A stretch of 64,000 bases of DNA. Origin: Myroides sp. WP-1. GTDB taxonomy: Bacteria; Bacteroidota; Bacteroidia; Flavobacteriales; Flavobacteriaceae. The position numbers and the translations under genes were made by a program. The DNA lies in contig NZ_JACHTC010000003.1 in the NCBI RefSeq assembly GCF_014145635.1, positions 1 through 64,000 of the forward strand, read 5' to 3'. Under the pieces are notes generated by a model that was not told the origin of the DNA, made no database searches, and saw nothing but the letters and a program-made list of their open reading frames with translations. Positions 1-8,091 of this stretch are shown here, in pieces (positions within the stretch are counted from its first letter, which is position 1; each line of letters starts with the position of its first letter).

Positions 1-128
1 TTTTTAATATTGTAAAAAGTTAGCTAGTTTATTTCGTGATCCTAAAATCACCTTACTCTCTTTTTTCGTATGCTGTTGTCCAATATGTCTATGATCGTTT
101 CTAATCTCACTTGTTTTTCAAAGCGAGT
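1..128 (-). other. Probable 5' leader of a transcript running off the left edge (rRNA operon?)
   Basis: This stretch holds no open reading frame. It lies just downstream of three tandem leftward promoters. Read on the minus strand it contains GACATATTGGAC (plus positions 78-89). From memory, this resembles a motif found in rRNA operon leaders of Bacteroidota. I infer that a highly expressed leftward unit, plausibly 16S rRNA, begins beyond base 1. No rRNA sequence itself is visible. Confidence 0.35.
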
Positions 129-129
129 G

Positions 130-160
130 CAAAAGTAAAAAACTTTCCTGAATTAGCAAA
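130..160 (-). promoter_or_regulatory. Leftward promoter P1 of a tandem trio
   Basis: On the minus strand a -33 TTTG (157-160) is followed after 19 bases by the -7 element TACTTTTG (130-137), which matches the Bacteroidota consensus TAnnTTTG. It is the promoter nearest the left edge. Confidence 0.6.
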
Positions 161-222
161 ATGTTTTTGAAAAAATATTTTTTTTCTTTTCGCTAATCCC
201 CAGCCTTTACTGAAGCGGACTG

Positions 223-255
223 CAAAGATAAGACTCTTTATTCCGATTATCCAAA
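223..255 (-). promoter_or_regulatory. Leftward promoter P2 of a tandem trio
   Basis: On the minus strand a -33 TTTG (252-255) and a -7 TATCTTTG (223-230) are separated by 21 bases. It lies 93 bases upstream of P1 and faces the same way. Confidence 0.55.
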
Positions 256-338
256 TTTATTTTTTAAAAATATTTTTGAAACAATCTTAAGTCTTTTTCT
301 GTGCTTTTCTATGAACGTCTGCTTGTTTAATGCGGATG

Positions 339-369
339 CAAAAGTAGTACCTTTTTCGCCACTTCCAAA
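339..369 (-). promoter_or_regulatory. Leftward promoter P3 of a tandem trio
   Basis: On the minus strand a -33 TTTG (366-369) and a -7 TACTTTTG (339-346) are separated by 19 bases. The -7 octamer and spacing are identical to P1. It lies 116 bases upstream of P2. Confidence 0.55.
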
Positions 370-458
370 TTATTCTAAACCTTTTTTTTAAAGTATTTTC
401 AAAGTTTTTCGCAACTCGCTTGTAGTACGGGTGTTAGATGTGAAAGTTTTTGTTGGTC

Positions 459-494
459 GTTCGTTGTTCGTTGTTCGTTGTTCGTTGTTCGTTG
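459..494. repeat. Tandem array of five GTTCGTT units
   Basis: Five exact 7-bp copies of GTTCGTT run from 459 to 493. Degenerate copies recur at about 586-622 and 885-900. The reverse-complement form occurs at about 983-1012. Units have no spacers and are too short for CRISPR. Confidence 0.85.
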
Positions 495-540
495 AGAAGA
501 TTCTCGTTGAAAAAACAATCGTCCTTATTTAGGAATATTC

Positions 541-553
541 AGTGATTGGTTAT
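541..553. repeat. Dispersed 13-mer AGTGATYKGTTAT, copy 1
   Basis: The word AGTGATTGGTTAT occurs here. Near-identical words occur at 911-923 (AGTGATCTGTTAT) and 36283-36295 (AGTGATCGGTTAT), all in intergenic DNA. They look like one family of short dispersed repeats of unknown function. Confidence 0.5.
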
Positions 554-725
554 CTGCTATCTGTAATCGGTAGTCTTATAATTTTTGTTCGTCGTTTGTT
601 GTTTGTTGTTCGTCGTTTTTGTTTACTGCATCAAGCAAAAGAAAATTACACCTATTATATAAAGAGAAAATAGAATCGATTAACTGTACTTATAGTAGAA
701 CGAGATATGTTTATGTTTTATAAGG

Positions 726-769
726 GGTGAGTCCATAGTGCGTCCATGGTGAGTCCATAGTGTGTCCAA
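726..769. repeat. 22-bp direct repeat, two copies
   Basis: Two adjacent copies (726-747 and 748-769) start with GGTGAGTCCATAGTG and differ at only two or three positions. The second copy also forms the left arm of the inverted repeat that follows. Confidence 0.75.
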
Positions 770-812
770 TAAAATAGCTGTTTTAATACACGCACTATGG
801 ACTCACCATGGA
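743..812. repeat. Long inverted repeat (22-bp arms)
   Basis: The left arm 743-764 pairs with the right arm 791-812, with a single G-T wobble in 22 positions and about 26 bases between them. No T-run follows on either strand, so this is not a typical terminator. It lies within gene-free DNA. Confidence 0.7.
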
Positions 813-1063
813 TTCATCATTAAGGCACCTCGGAGATAAGCTACACTAAACTCTTATTTAAGGTTATCTTAGATTTTTTGTTTTTTGTCGGTTGTTTGTT
901 GGGAGTTATCAGTGATCTGTTATGAGGTATCGGTAGATTGTCCAGAAATAGAAAGCCCCTTTCTTTAAACGATAATCTTTTACAACCAACGACGAACGAC
1001 AATCAACATACAACAACCCCCCCCCTTCACAACGAGTAATCACGCAACTTAACAATATATTTC

Positions 1064-1071
1064 TATCTTTG
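1064..1071 (+). promoter_or_regulatory. -7 promoter element for the M3 peptidase gene
   Basis: TATCTTTG matches the Bacteroidota -7 element and sits 28 bases before the ATG at 1100. I see no clear TTTG at -33. A run of nine C (1017-1025) lies just upstream. Confidence 0.5.
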
Positions 1072-1099
1072 GATTTCATTTATTTAAACCTTAATTATT

Positions 1100-3265
1100 A
1101 TGTATGTGAAAAAAGCTATTGTAGGTACCTTAACGGGGATCACGTTATTCAGTGTTTCATGTAAGCAAAATGCAGATCAAGCGGATGCTAATCCAACTTG
1201 GGATGAGAACAATGCATTTTTTGCCGAAAGCACATTACCCTATCAAACTGCAGATTTTGAAAAAATAAAAAACAAAGATTTCAAGCCTGCTATTTTAGAG
1301 GGGATGCGTCGTCAAGTGGAATCCATTGACAAAATCACGGCTAATACAGAAGCACCTACTTTTGAAAACACAATTGTGGAGTTAGAAAAATCAAGTGCAT
1401 TGTTAAATCGTGTTAGTTCTGTATTTCATTTATTAGTTGGAGCACACACTAACGATGAAATCAAGGCGATCAATCAAGAATTATCTCCAAAGTTTGCCGC
1501 ACATAACGATGCGATCTATTTAAATGATGTTTTATTTCAAAAAGTAAAACAACTACACGATACTCAAGCCACTTTAGGTTTGTCTAGTGAACAAGCACGT
1601 GTACTTGATGTGTATTATCAAGAGTTTGTACGATCGGGAGCAAATTTAAAACCGGAGCAAAAAGAAACTTTAAAAGGAATAAACCAAGAACTAGCTTCAC
1701 TTACGACTAAATTTGGTGATCAACTTTTAGCTGCTACTAAATCGGGGAGTGTTGCATTTACAAAAGAAGAGCTAGATGGAATGAGTGAATCTGAACTAGA
1801 AGCTTTCAAACAAGCAGATGGCACTTATTTAATTCCATTAAACAACACAACGCAACAACCTATTGCGGCATCTTTACATAATAAGGAGTCACGTAAAAAA
1901 CTGTTTGATGCAGGTTGGAGTCGTACAGAAAAAGGAGATGACAACGACACAAGAACAACAGTTATTGCCATTGCTAAGAAAAGAGCAGAAAAAGCAGAAT
2001 TGTTAGGATATAAAAATTATGCTGAATGGAGTTTACAAGGCAGTATGGCGAACAAACCAGATCAAGCTAAAAAATTAATGGATCAATTAAGTCCTTATGC
2101 TGTTGGAGCAGCAAATCAAGAGGCAAAAGAGATTCAAGATTTAATCAATAAAGAGGCGGATCCGTTTACTTTAACGGCAGCTGATTGGGATTATTACGCA
2201 GAAAAGATCAGAGAAGAAAAATACGCTTTGAATCTAAATGAGGTAAAACCTTATTTTGAAATGAATGCGGTTTTAGAGCATGGGGTATTCTATATGGCTG
2301 AAAAATTATATGGTATTACCTTTCAAGAGCGCAAAGATATTCCTGTTTGGCAAGAAGATGTACGTGTTTTTGAAATTTTCAATGAAGACAAAAGTCCAAT
2401 TGGTTTATTTTATGTAGATTTTTACGCTCGCGAATCTAAACGCGGTGGTGCATGGATGAGTAATATTGTAACACAATCAAAACTATTAAACCAAGCTCCA
2501 GTAGTATACAACGTTTGTAACTATCAAAAACCAGCAGCAGGACAACCTACTCTTTTATCACCTGACGAAGTAATCACAATGTTCCATGAATTTGGACATG
2601 GTTTACACGGATTCTTATCTGATGTAACCTATCCTTCTGTTGCAGGAACTAGTGTTTCACGTGATTTTGTTGAACTACCTTCACAGTTTCACGAACATTT
2701 TGCCTTTTTACCAGAAGTATTGACCAACTATGCGAAACATTATAAAACAGGAGAAGTTATTCCAGAAAGCTTAATTGCTAAAATGAAAGCTGCTCAAAAC
2801 TTTAATATCGGGTATGGTTTGACAGAAATTTTAAGTGCTTCTTTATTAGATATGGAGTGGCATACAATTTCGTCAACTACAGAAATTAAAGATGTTGCTG
2901 CATTTGAACAACAAGCTTTGACAAAATACGGTATAAATTTAGCTACAGTTCCTCCGAGATATCGTTCTACTTTCTTTAATCACGTATTTGGCGGTGGATA
3001 TGCGGCAGGTTACTATTCGTACACTTGGGCAGAAACACTAGATAATGACGCATTTCAATGGTTACTTGAAAATGGTGGTATGACACGTAAGAATGGACAA
3101 ATCTTTAGAGATAAAATTTTGTCGCAAGGGAATACTAAACCTTCAGACGCAATGTATCGCGAGTTTAGAGGAAAAGATGCTACTATCGATGCTTATTTAA
3201 AAATGAAAGGGTTTGATCAACAAACTACATTTAAAAACAAGGGAAAACTAGATGCTAAAATCTAA
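1100..3265 (+). CDS. dcp: M3 family metallopeptidase (peptidyl-dipeptidase Dcp-like), lipoprotein
   Basis: This is a zinc oligopeptidase that by family removes C-terminal dipeptides from, or cleaves, short peptides. The 721 residues match the usual length of about 680-720. The zinc site HEFGH lies at residues 496-500, with the downstream Glu ligand at E525 (motif DFVE). The N-terminus is a hydrophobic signal ending in a lipobox-like SVSC with Cys21, so the enzyme is probably anchored in the cell envelope. It is a single-gene unit with its own promoter and terminator. Oligopeptidase A/F members share the same fold, so exact specificity is inferred. Confidence 0.9.
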   Translation: MYVKKAIVGTLTGITLFSVSCKQNADQADANPTWDENNAFFAESTLPYQTADFEKIKNKDFKPAILEGMRRQVESIDKITANTEAPTFENTIVELEKSSALLNRVSSVFHLLVGAHTNDEIKAINQELSPKFAAHNDAIYLNDVLFQKVKQLHDTQATLGLSSEQARVLDVYYQEFVRSGANLKPEQKETLKGINQELASLTTKFGDQLLAATKSGSVAFTKEELDGMSESELEAFKQADGTYLIPLNNTTQQPIAASLHNKESRKKLFDAGWSRTEKGDDNDTRTTVIAIAKKRAEKAELLGYKNYAEWSLQGSMANKPDQAKKLMDQLSPYAVGAANQEAKEIQDLINKEADPFTLTAADWDYYAEKIREEKYALNLNEVKPYFEMNAVLEHGVFYMAEKLYGITFQERKDIPVWQEDVRVFEIFNEDKSPIGLFYVDFYARESKRGGAWMSNIVTQSKLLNQAPVVYNVCNYQKPAAGQPTLLSPDEVITMFHEFGHGLHGFLSDVTYPSVAGTSVSRDFVELPSQFHEHFAFLPEVLTNYAKHYKTGEVIPESLIAKMKAAQNFNIGYGLTEILSASLLDMEWHTISSTTEIKDVAAFEQQALTKYGINLATVPPRYRSTFFNHVFGGGYAAGYYSYTWAETLDNDAFQWLLENGGMTRKNGQIFRDKILSQGNTKPSDAMYREFRGKDATIDAYLKMKGFDQQTTFKNKGKLDAKI

Positions 3266-3273
3266 ACAAAAAA

Positions 3274-3302
3274 AGTCTGAGCGAATCGCTCAGACTTTTT
3301 TT
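3274..3302 (+). terminator. Intrinsic terminator after the M3 peptidase gene
   Basis: A perfect 10-11 bp stem (3274-3284 with 3286-3296, AGTCTGAGCG arm) is followed by eight T. The A-run on the other side means it could also serve the convergent lipoprotein gene. Confidence 0.85.
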
Positions 3303-3841
3303 TATTTCACTTCTTTGAAGCTATTGCTCATTTTATTCATATCTTCTTGATTCTTGTCTTTGTATTCTTTCAAAGTCCAAGTTAATATTTGATAGTAATT
3401 TTCTTTTCCTTGAAAAGCAGAGAATTTATAGTAAACATCTAATCCTCCAATTCTCGCTGTAAAGTCGACTGTTTTGGCCGGTAGAGTATGGATTGTGCTT
3501 TCTGTTAGTTTTAATTCACTTGGTTCCAACTGATCCAAAGTAGAGGTTAAATACGCTAATGTCGCTTCTGAAAATTGTTGAAATACCTCTCCTCCATCAT
3601 CTTTTGAATGAAACAGTTGATCAATCTCTTTTTTATTTTCTTTGATCACAATCAAGTAAAGCTCCTCTTGAACGTTTTGTAATTGAAGTGTTGCATCTCC
3701 ATTTAACCCTCTTGTTTTCTTCATTGTACTAGGCACTTCAACACTAAATGTATTTTCATGCACAATTTCTGTATACGTAGGTTTAGTATTACATCCAACA
3801 AGTACAACTAAAAGGAGTAACAAGCTTCCGATTTTTTTCAT
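3302..3841 (-). CDS. Hypothetical small lipoprotein
   Basis: The function is not recognised. I chose the ATG at 3841 (179 residues), because from there the protein starts MKKIGSLL and has a textbook lipoprotein signal ending LVGC with Cys17. A longer reading from a TTG at 3874 would start upstream of the likely promoter and put extra residues ahead of the signal. The mature part is soluble, rich in Glu, Lys and Thr, with no transmembrane segment or catalytic motif I can name. It lies 35 bases downstream of the flavin-dependent oxidoreductase gene in the same direction, but has its own promoter. Confidence 0.75.
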   Translation of the reverse strand: MKKIGSLLLLLVVLVGCNTKPTYTEIVHENTFSVEVPSTMKKTRGLNGDATLQLQNVQEELYLIVIKENKKEIDQLFHSKDDGGEVFQQFSEATLAYLTSTLDQLEPSELKLTESTIHTLPAKTVDFTARIGGLDVYYKFSAFQGKENYYQILTWTLKEYKDKNQEDMNKMSNSFKEVK

Positions 3842-3859
3842 ATCCATTTCTTTAAACAA

Positions 3860-3891
3860 CAAAAATACACACAAAATTACGACTGTCCCAA
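3860..3891 (-). promoter_or_regulatory. Promoter for the small lipoprotein gene
   Basis: On the minus strand TTG (3889-3891) and TATTTTTG (3860-3867) are separated by 21 bases. The predicted transcript start near 3854 supports the ATG at 3841 as the start codon. Confidence 0.45.
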
Positions 3892-4884
3892 TTCTTTCAT
3901 TACTTCCGAAAATAATCTCATACTATATTTTCGTTTATCATAATCATAAATTGGTGTTGTAATCATTAATTCATCTACCTCAAGTACTTCACAAAAACGA
4001 TTAAGCTCGGGTAATACTTCTTCTTTTGTACCAATAAAAGAGCAAGCGGTCATATTGTAAACTGCGGCTTCTTCCTGTACACTCCATATGCCTTGCATGG
4101 ATTCAATCGGTGGTTGCAGTGGCTTTCTATCATTTCGAATAATTCCCAAGAACATGCGATAAAAAGAAGTAGCCAATTGTTCTGCTTCATGTGTTGAATC
4201 AGCTAAGATCGCATTGACACATGGCATAAAATAGGGTTGATCCAACTGAGCAGAAGGTTTAAAATTATTCTTGTATATTTTACCTGCCATCTGAATCTGA
4301 TCCGGAGCAAAATGACTAGCAAAGGCATAAGGTAGTCCTAGTTCAGCAGCTAAATAAGCACTGTCCGTACTTGAGCCTAAAATCCAAAAAGGAATATCCA
4401 AGCCTTCTCCAGGAAAAGCCCTTACTTTTGCTTCTGCATTAGTAGCGCTGAAAAATGTTTTTAGTTCTTGAATCTGTTGTGGAAAAAAACTAGCACTTTG
4501 CACATCATTTCTCCTAAGCGCCATAGCTGTTAGTTGATCCGTTCCGGGGGCTCTTCCCAATCCCAAATCAATTCGATTGGGATAAAGTGACTCTAAAGTT
4601 CCAAATTGTTCTGCTATAACTAATGGCGGATGATTGGGTAACATAATTCCCCCCGAACCTACGCGAATTTTAGTTGTACCACTAGCGACATATCCAATTA
4701 AAACAGCAGTAGCTGAACTGGCAATATGTGGCATATTATGATGTTCAGCTAACCAAAACCGATTATAATCTAAGTCTTCGGCATGTTGAGCTGTAGCCAA
4801 CACATTATTTAAAGTCTCTTTCGTTGATTTATTTGCTCCAATTACAGCAAGATCCAAGAAAGAATAGTTTATATTTTTAGTCAT
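3877..4884 (-). CDS. LLM class flavin-dependent oxidoreductase (luciferase-like monooxygenase)
   Basis: This belongs to the bacterial luciferase-like FMN-dependent TIM-barrel family; the natural substrate is unknown. The start is placed at the ATG at 4884 (335 residues), giving [17 protein letters not shown] 48 bases further out adds an uncharacteristic leader. Family signatures visible are [18 protein letters not shown], the [20 protein letters not shown] stretch, and DLGLGRAPG. There is no signal peptide, so it is cytoplasmic. No clear -7 element is visible upstream, and the neighbours give no pathway hint. Confidence 0.88.
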   Translation of the reverse strand: MTKNINYSFLDLAVIGANKSTKETLNNVLATAQHAEDLDYNRFWLAEHHNMPHIASSATAVLIGYVASGTTKIRVGSGGIMLPNHPPLVIAEQFGTLESLYPNRIDLGLGRAPGTDQLTAMALRRNDVQSASFFPQQIQELKTFFSATNAEAKVRAFPGEGLDIPFWILGSSTDSAYLAAELGLPYAFASHFAPDQIQMAGKIYKNNFKPSAQLDQPYFMPCVNAILADSTHEAEQLATSFYRMFLGIIRNDRKPLQPPIESMQGIWSVQEEAAVYNMTACSFIGTKEEVLPELNRFCEVLEVDELMITTPIYDYDKRKYSMRLFSEVMKELGQS

Positions 4885-4999
4885 ATTACTTATACTTATA
4901 AAACAATTATTATAAGCAATTAAAGTAATCAATAAAAAAAGAAAACACTAATTCTCTAGATATAGTTTAACATTTGAAAAAGTACAGGGTGCTGTATAA

Positions 5000-5027
5000 A
5001 AAAATAGCCCATTCCTTCGAATGGGCT
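5000..5027 (-). terminator. Intrinsic terminator of xpt
   Basis: On the minus strand, arms AGCCCATTC (5019-5027 with 5006-5014) and a four-base loop are followed by a run of T (A at 5000-5004). It begins eight bases past the xpt stop codon. Confidence 0.85.
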
Positions 5028-5034
5028 TTATCTT

Positions 5035-5601
5035 TTATCGTATTGTTATTGTACAATTGGAAAGATCATCAATAATAGCTAAAGACTCTACACGCACGCC
5101 TTTTTCTTCTAATAAGTTTCTTCCTTGTTGAAATGCTTTTTCGATAATAAAGCCCATTCCAACTAGATTTGCTCCTGCTTGTTCAATCAAATCTAATACT
5201 CCTACAGCTGCATTTCCATACGCCAAGAAGTCATCTACGAATAACACATTGTCTTCTGGTGTTAAGAAATCATTGCTAATCACTACATCATATGTTCTGT
5301 CTTTCGTGAACGAATGTATCTGTGTGTGCAACATATTATCCATCGTACTCGGTTTTTTCTTTTTTGCAAATACCACAGGAAGATTGAGTAAATATCCCGT
5401 CATAATAGCAGGTGCAATTCCGCTTGCTTCGATAGTCATAATTTTATTGACATTGGTAGCTGCAAAGCGACGAACAAATTCTACGCCAATAGATTTCATT
5501 AAAACAGGATCCATTTGGTGATTGATAAAGCTATCTACTTTTAAAATTCCCCCTTCAAAACATCTTCCATCTTGAAGAATACGTTGACGTAATAATTCCA
5601 T
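5035..5601 (-). CDS. xpt: Xanthine phosphoribosyltransferase
   Basis: This enzyme converts xanthine and PRPP to XMP in purine salvage. The 188 residues match the family length. The N-terminal [12 protein letters not shown] and the PRPP-binding motif [11 protein letters not shown] (residues 121-131) are characteristic of Xpt rather than adenine phosphoribosyltransferase. It is cytoplasmic and monocistronic, with its own promoter and terminator. I see no purine riboswitch in the leader. The leader does carry a 10-bp hairpin at 5630-5655. Confidence 0.93.
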   Translation of the reverse strand: MELLRQRILQDGRCFEGGILKVDSFINHQMDPVLMKSIGVEFVRRFAATNVNKIMTIEASGIAPAIMTGYLLNLPVVFAKKKKPSTMDNMLHTQIHSFTKDRTYDVVISNDFLTPEDNVLFVDDFLAYGNAAVGVLDLIEQAGANLVGMGFIIEKAFQQGRNLLEEKGVRVESLAIIDDLSNCTITIR

Positions 5602-5629
5602 TCTCTTTTGTGTTGTCTATGAATAAATA

Positions 5630-5655
5630 AAAGGAGATTGTTTAGAATCTCCTTT
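5630..5655 (-). terminator. Hairpin between the methyltransferase gene and xpt
   Basis: A perfect 10-bp stem (AAAGGAGATT, 5630-5639 with 5646-5655) has a 6-base loop. On the minus strand it is followed by a weak T-rich stretch. It could end the methyltransferase transcript. Because it lies downstream of the predicted xpt promoter, it would also be part of the xpt 5' leader. Confidence 0.55.
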
Positions 5656-5671
5656 CTAGTATCTACTGCTG

Positions 5672-5703
5672 CGAAGGTAAAATAATATCAAGAGGTTTAC
5701 AAA
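5672..5703 (-). promoter_or_regulatory. Candidate xpt promoter
   Basis: On the minus strand TTTG (5700-5703) and TACCTTCG (5672-5679) are 20 bases apart. The -7 carries the TAnnTTCG variant, also seen near the S46 peptidase gene (44995-45002). Confidence 0.45.
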
Positions 5704-5743
5704 ATTCGCTCCTGTATTCTTTTATAAAATCGGTGAATTGTTT

Positions 5744-6400
5744 TTATTTCTTTCCTTTTAATACCACGAAAGGTCGAATCACCTTATTTCCCAATTTATC
5801 TAATGTATTTTCGATGTATTGCCAACGCTCTATGTGACTGTAACCGATATTCGTCATGATGCGAATCAACCACTCTGTCCTGTAAAAATGAAAGACATCT
5901 TCTTTTGCAAAGGGTTGTTGTTGGGCAAAATCTTCACGTATATAAGAAAGAGCTATACTTCCTCCTGGTTTTAAGACGCGATAAATCTCCGTAAAATACT
6001 TGACTGGATCACTCCAGAAATAGACTGTATTTACTGAAAAACAATGATTAAAGGCTTTATCTGAATAAGGGAGTGTATTCAATTCTTCTGTAAGTGTAAA
6101 TTCTATATGCTCATGTTCTAGCGATTCTTTCACTTTAGCAGCCATTTCCATCATCAATGGAGAAATCTCAACTCCGTAATAACTGATGTTTTGAGCTGTG
6201 GAAAAAATGTAAGGTAAGTGTTTTGCACTTCCAAAACCAATTTCTAATACGGCATCATTTTGATAAAGCTGCAAACGATCTACTGTTTTGTAAATCATAT
6301 TGCTATTTGATTTAAACATTATTTCAGCTAACTCCTCGCCTGCTTGTCCTGAAGGACATCGCAATTGATTTGCAACCTCATTTAAATCTAAAATACTCAT
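5744..6400 (-). CDS. Class I SAM-dependent methyltransferase
   Basis: The 218-residue protein has the Rossmann-type SAM-binding motif I VLEIGFGSAK (residues 51-60), followed by a conserved acidic motif (YYGVEISPLMM) and a Methyltransf_11-type post-motif region RVLKPGGSIALSYI. The substrate cannot be told from sequence. The family includes ubiquinone/menaquinone-type and small-molecule methylases. It has its own -7 element (TATATTTG on the minus strand, 6417-6424), 17 bases before the ATG. There is no signal peptide. Confidence 0.85.
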   Translation of the reverse strand: MSILDLNEVANQLRCPSGQAGEELAEIMFKSNSNMIYKTVDRLQLYQNDAVLEIGFGSAKHLPYIFSTAQNISYYGVEISPLMMEMAAKVKESLEHEHIEFTLTEELNTLPYSDKAFNHCFSVNTVYFWSDPVKYFTEIYRVLKPGGSIALSYIREDFAQQQPFAKEDVFHFYRTEWLIRIMTNIGYSHIERWQYIENTLDKLGNKVIRPFVVLKGKK

Positions 6401-6489
6401 TCCTTTTAATTTTGCTCAAATATAGCTATTTAGAATAAATCTACATAATATTAAGCTACTTTATTTTCATGTTGTTAGCATAAAAACAA

Positions 6490-6524
6490 GAACGAAAAAC
6501 CCCGAAATGCTATTTCGGGGTTTT
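6490..6524 (-). terminator. Terminator of the heme-uptake operon
   Basis: A perfect 13-bp stem (6496-6508 with 6512-6524, core ACCCCGAAAT) with a 3-base loop and T-rich flanks lies about 115 bases beyond the hmuY-like stop codon. Confidence 0.8.
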
Positions 6525-6640
6525 CCTAACAAAAATAAACTAACAACTCAATAAAGAACAAATACAAAAGCTATTTGCCATTCGATTGAATTCAACATAT
6601 AGAGTGCGACAACTAATCTCTATATACTTTTAACTATCTT

Positions 6641-8089
6641 TTATCTCAACAAAGAGTATTCGAATTTTGGATATCCACGATCTCCTTTTTCGTTGAAGAA
6701 ATCTAACATTCTCATTTTATAATAATGTCCTTTTGCATCTTTGATAACATAGAACACATTTTTATACAGCACTTTTGCATTAGCTACTTCTCTCCATGTC
6801 CCGCCAATGATTGTAAAATCGTTAGACAATAAATTTTCTTCTACATTTTGCAAGTTATATGCTTTATAAAAATTCTTATCTCCTGCTGGGATTGTCACTT
6901 TATAAGCTTTAACTCCACCATAGCTATTCTGAACAATAAAATCTGAGTACCCGTATGATCCTTTTGGATCTCCAGCTTGATCTACTTTATTTGTGAATAC
7001 GGTAAAATTTAAATCCCATTTTGTTTTACTTGGTTCTACTTGAACAATCGCATTCGTATTAAAGCTAAAGAAAGTAAAGTTAAAACCTGCTGTTTTAGCA
7101 ATTAATACTTCTTTGTGTGTCGTGTCATTGATATCGGCGTATTGCAATAAATAACCTCCAGAACGTTTTAAAATTCGGATTTTTTTCCACCCGCGTTCTT
7201 TTCCAGTCACTAAAACTGATCCTGGTTCGACTGCATCTGTTCCTGGATCAAAGCCCATATTCACTAGGTATACTTTATTATTGGCATCTACATCAGAAAT
7301 ACTGTGAATCGCAGTTTTATTTGGATCGCCTGATGGATCGTCAATATACTCTAAGTTTAACGGATCGAATGTACCAATCTTTACTAGATTTTTCATTGCT
7401 TGAATGGCACTATCGTCGCGAACATCATCAATAGAATTTGCTCCTTTGATTATTCCCGCAGCCATATATACTGAGCCATTTAGACGAACTCTAAATTCAT
7501 TGCTACTATCAAAAGCTAAATCCCAAGAGTTGCGTTTTACTTCGTACATCGCTTTTCCTCCTAAGTCAACATATACTTGATTGGGTTGTGTAGGCCCTCC
7601 TACATTCGGTGTCATAATACCTCCTAGGGAAGTATCAAAACTAATCATCATGACATTATACCCCTGAATTTTTGGAGATTTCACCTCATAATTCACTTTT
7701 ACAATGGTGAATTGAATTGTTTTATCCATTCGATCATAAGGGAAGATCAAATTCTCAAATGTAAAAGTTGAGCTTTTTGTTCCTTTTACAATTGGAACAA
7801 TCAATTTGTGCTCCACTGCTGCGGGTACTGTTGCAAAATCAACTCCATATATCGCTTTACTAGGGCTAACTTGTAATTCAATCGTACCATTTCCTTGAGC
7901 AATTTCAGAAAAAACTAACTCAACTTCTCTCGTTGTTTCAATCTCTCTATAAGGAATAGACGGATCACTAAAAGCTACAATAAAATCACGAACATCGCTG
8001 TTGCCATTATTAGAATCTTTCTCACATGAACTGAAAAAAACAAGTGCAACAATTGCAATCACAAGTTTTCCTAATCTAAAATTCTTCAT
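6641..8089 (-). CDS. HmuY family heme-binding lipoprotein
   Basis: By family this is a surface hemophore-like lipoprotein that captures heme and hands it to a TonB-dependent receptor. The signal ends FFSSC with Cys22. The HmuY signature begins near residue 170: NQVYVDLGGKAMYEVKRNSW followed by DLAF, then FRVRLNGSVYMAAGI. At 482 residues it is over twice the length of Porphyromonas HmuY. The first 150 or so mature residues form a separate beta-rich region (repeated VELVFSE, TFTFENL strands). Heme ligands cannot be assigned by eye. It starts two bases after the stop of the upstream receptor gene, so the two are co-transcribed and probably translationally coupled. Confidence 0.85.
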   Translation of the reverse strand: MKNFRLGKLVIAIVALVFFSSCEKDSNNGNSDVRDFIVAFSDPSIPYREIETTREVELVFSEIAQGNGTIELQVSPSKAIYGVDFATVPAAVEHKLIVPIVKGTKSSTFTFENLIFPYDRMDKTIQFTIVKVNYEVKSPKIQGYNVMMISFDTSLGGIMTPNVGGPTQPNQVYVDLGGKAMYEVKRNSWDLAFDSSNEFRVRLNGSVYMAAGIIKGANSIDDVRDDSAIQAMKNLVKIGTFDPLNLEYIDDPSGDPNKTAIHSISDVDANNKVYLVNMGFDPGTDAVEPGSVLVTGKERGWKKIRILKRSGGYLLQYADINDTTHKEVLIAKTAGFNFTFFSFNTNAIVQVEPSKTKWDLNFTVFTNKVDQAGDPKGSYGYSDFIVQNSYGGVKAYKVTIPAGDKNFYKAYNLQNVEENLLSNDFTIIGGTWREVANAKVLYKNVFYVIKDAKGHYYKMRMLDFFNEKGDRGYPKFEYSLLR

Positions 8090-8091
8090 AA

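Larger units (their letters stand above)
370..1063. other. Gene-free, repeat-rich intergenic region
   Basis: About 700 bases carry no credible gene on either strand. They hold a GTTCGTT tandem array, degenerate copies of the same word near 586-622 and 885-900, an inverted-orientation relative near 983-1012, copies of an AGTGAT-type 13-mer, a 22-bp direct repeat with a long inverted repeat, and a run of nine C at 1017-1025. Confidence 0.6.

Noticed and set aside
459-494. GTTCGTT array considered as a CRISPR or phase-variable coding repeat
   Set aside because: Units are 7 bp and contiguous with no spacers, and no reading frame runs through the array.
743-812. Inverted repeat as a transcription terminator
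   Set aside because: No T-run on either strand and no gene ending nearby.
5249-5521. Rightward 90-codon frame inside xpt
   Set aside because: It is antisense to a well-supported gene with clear motifs and has no independent support. The same applies to other antisense frames inside the ribosomal genes, eno, pdhC and the S46 peptidase gene.
5602-5743. Purine riboswitch upstream of xpt
   Set aside because: The leader is short and has only a simple hairpin; the three-way junction and conserved loops of the purine aptamer are not seen.
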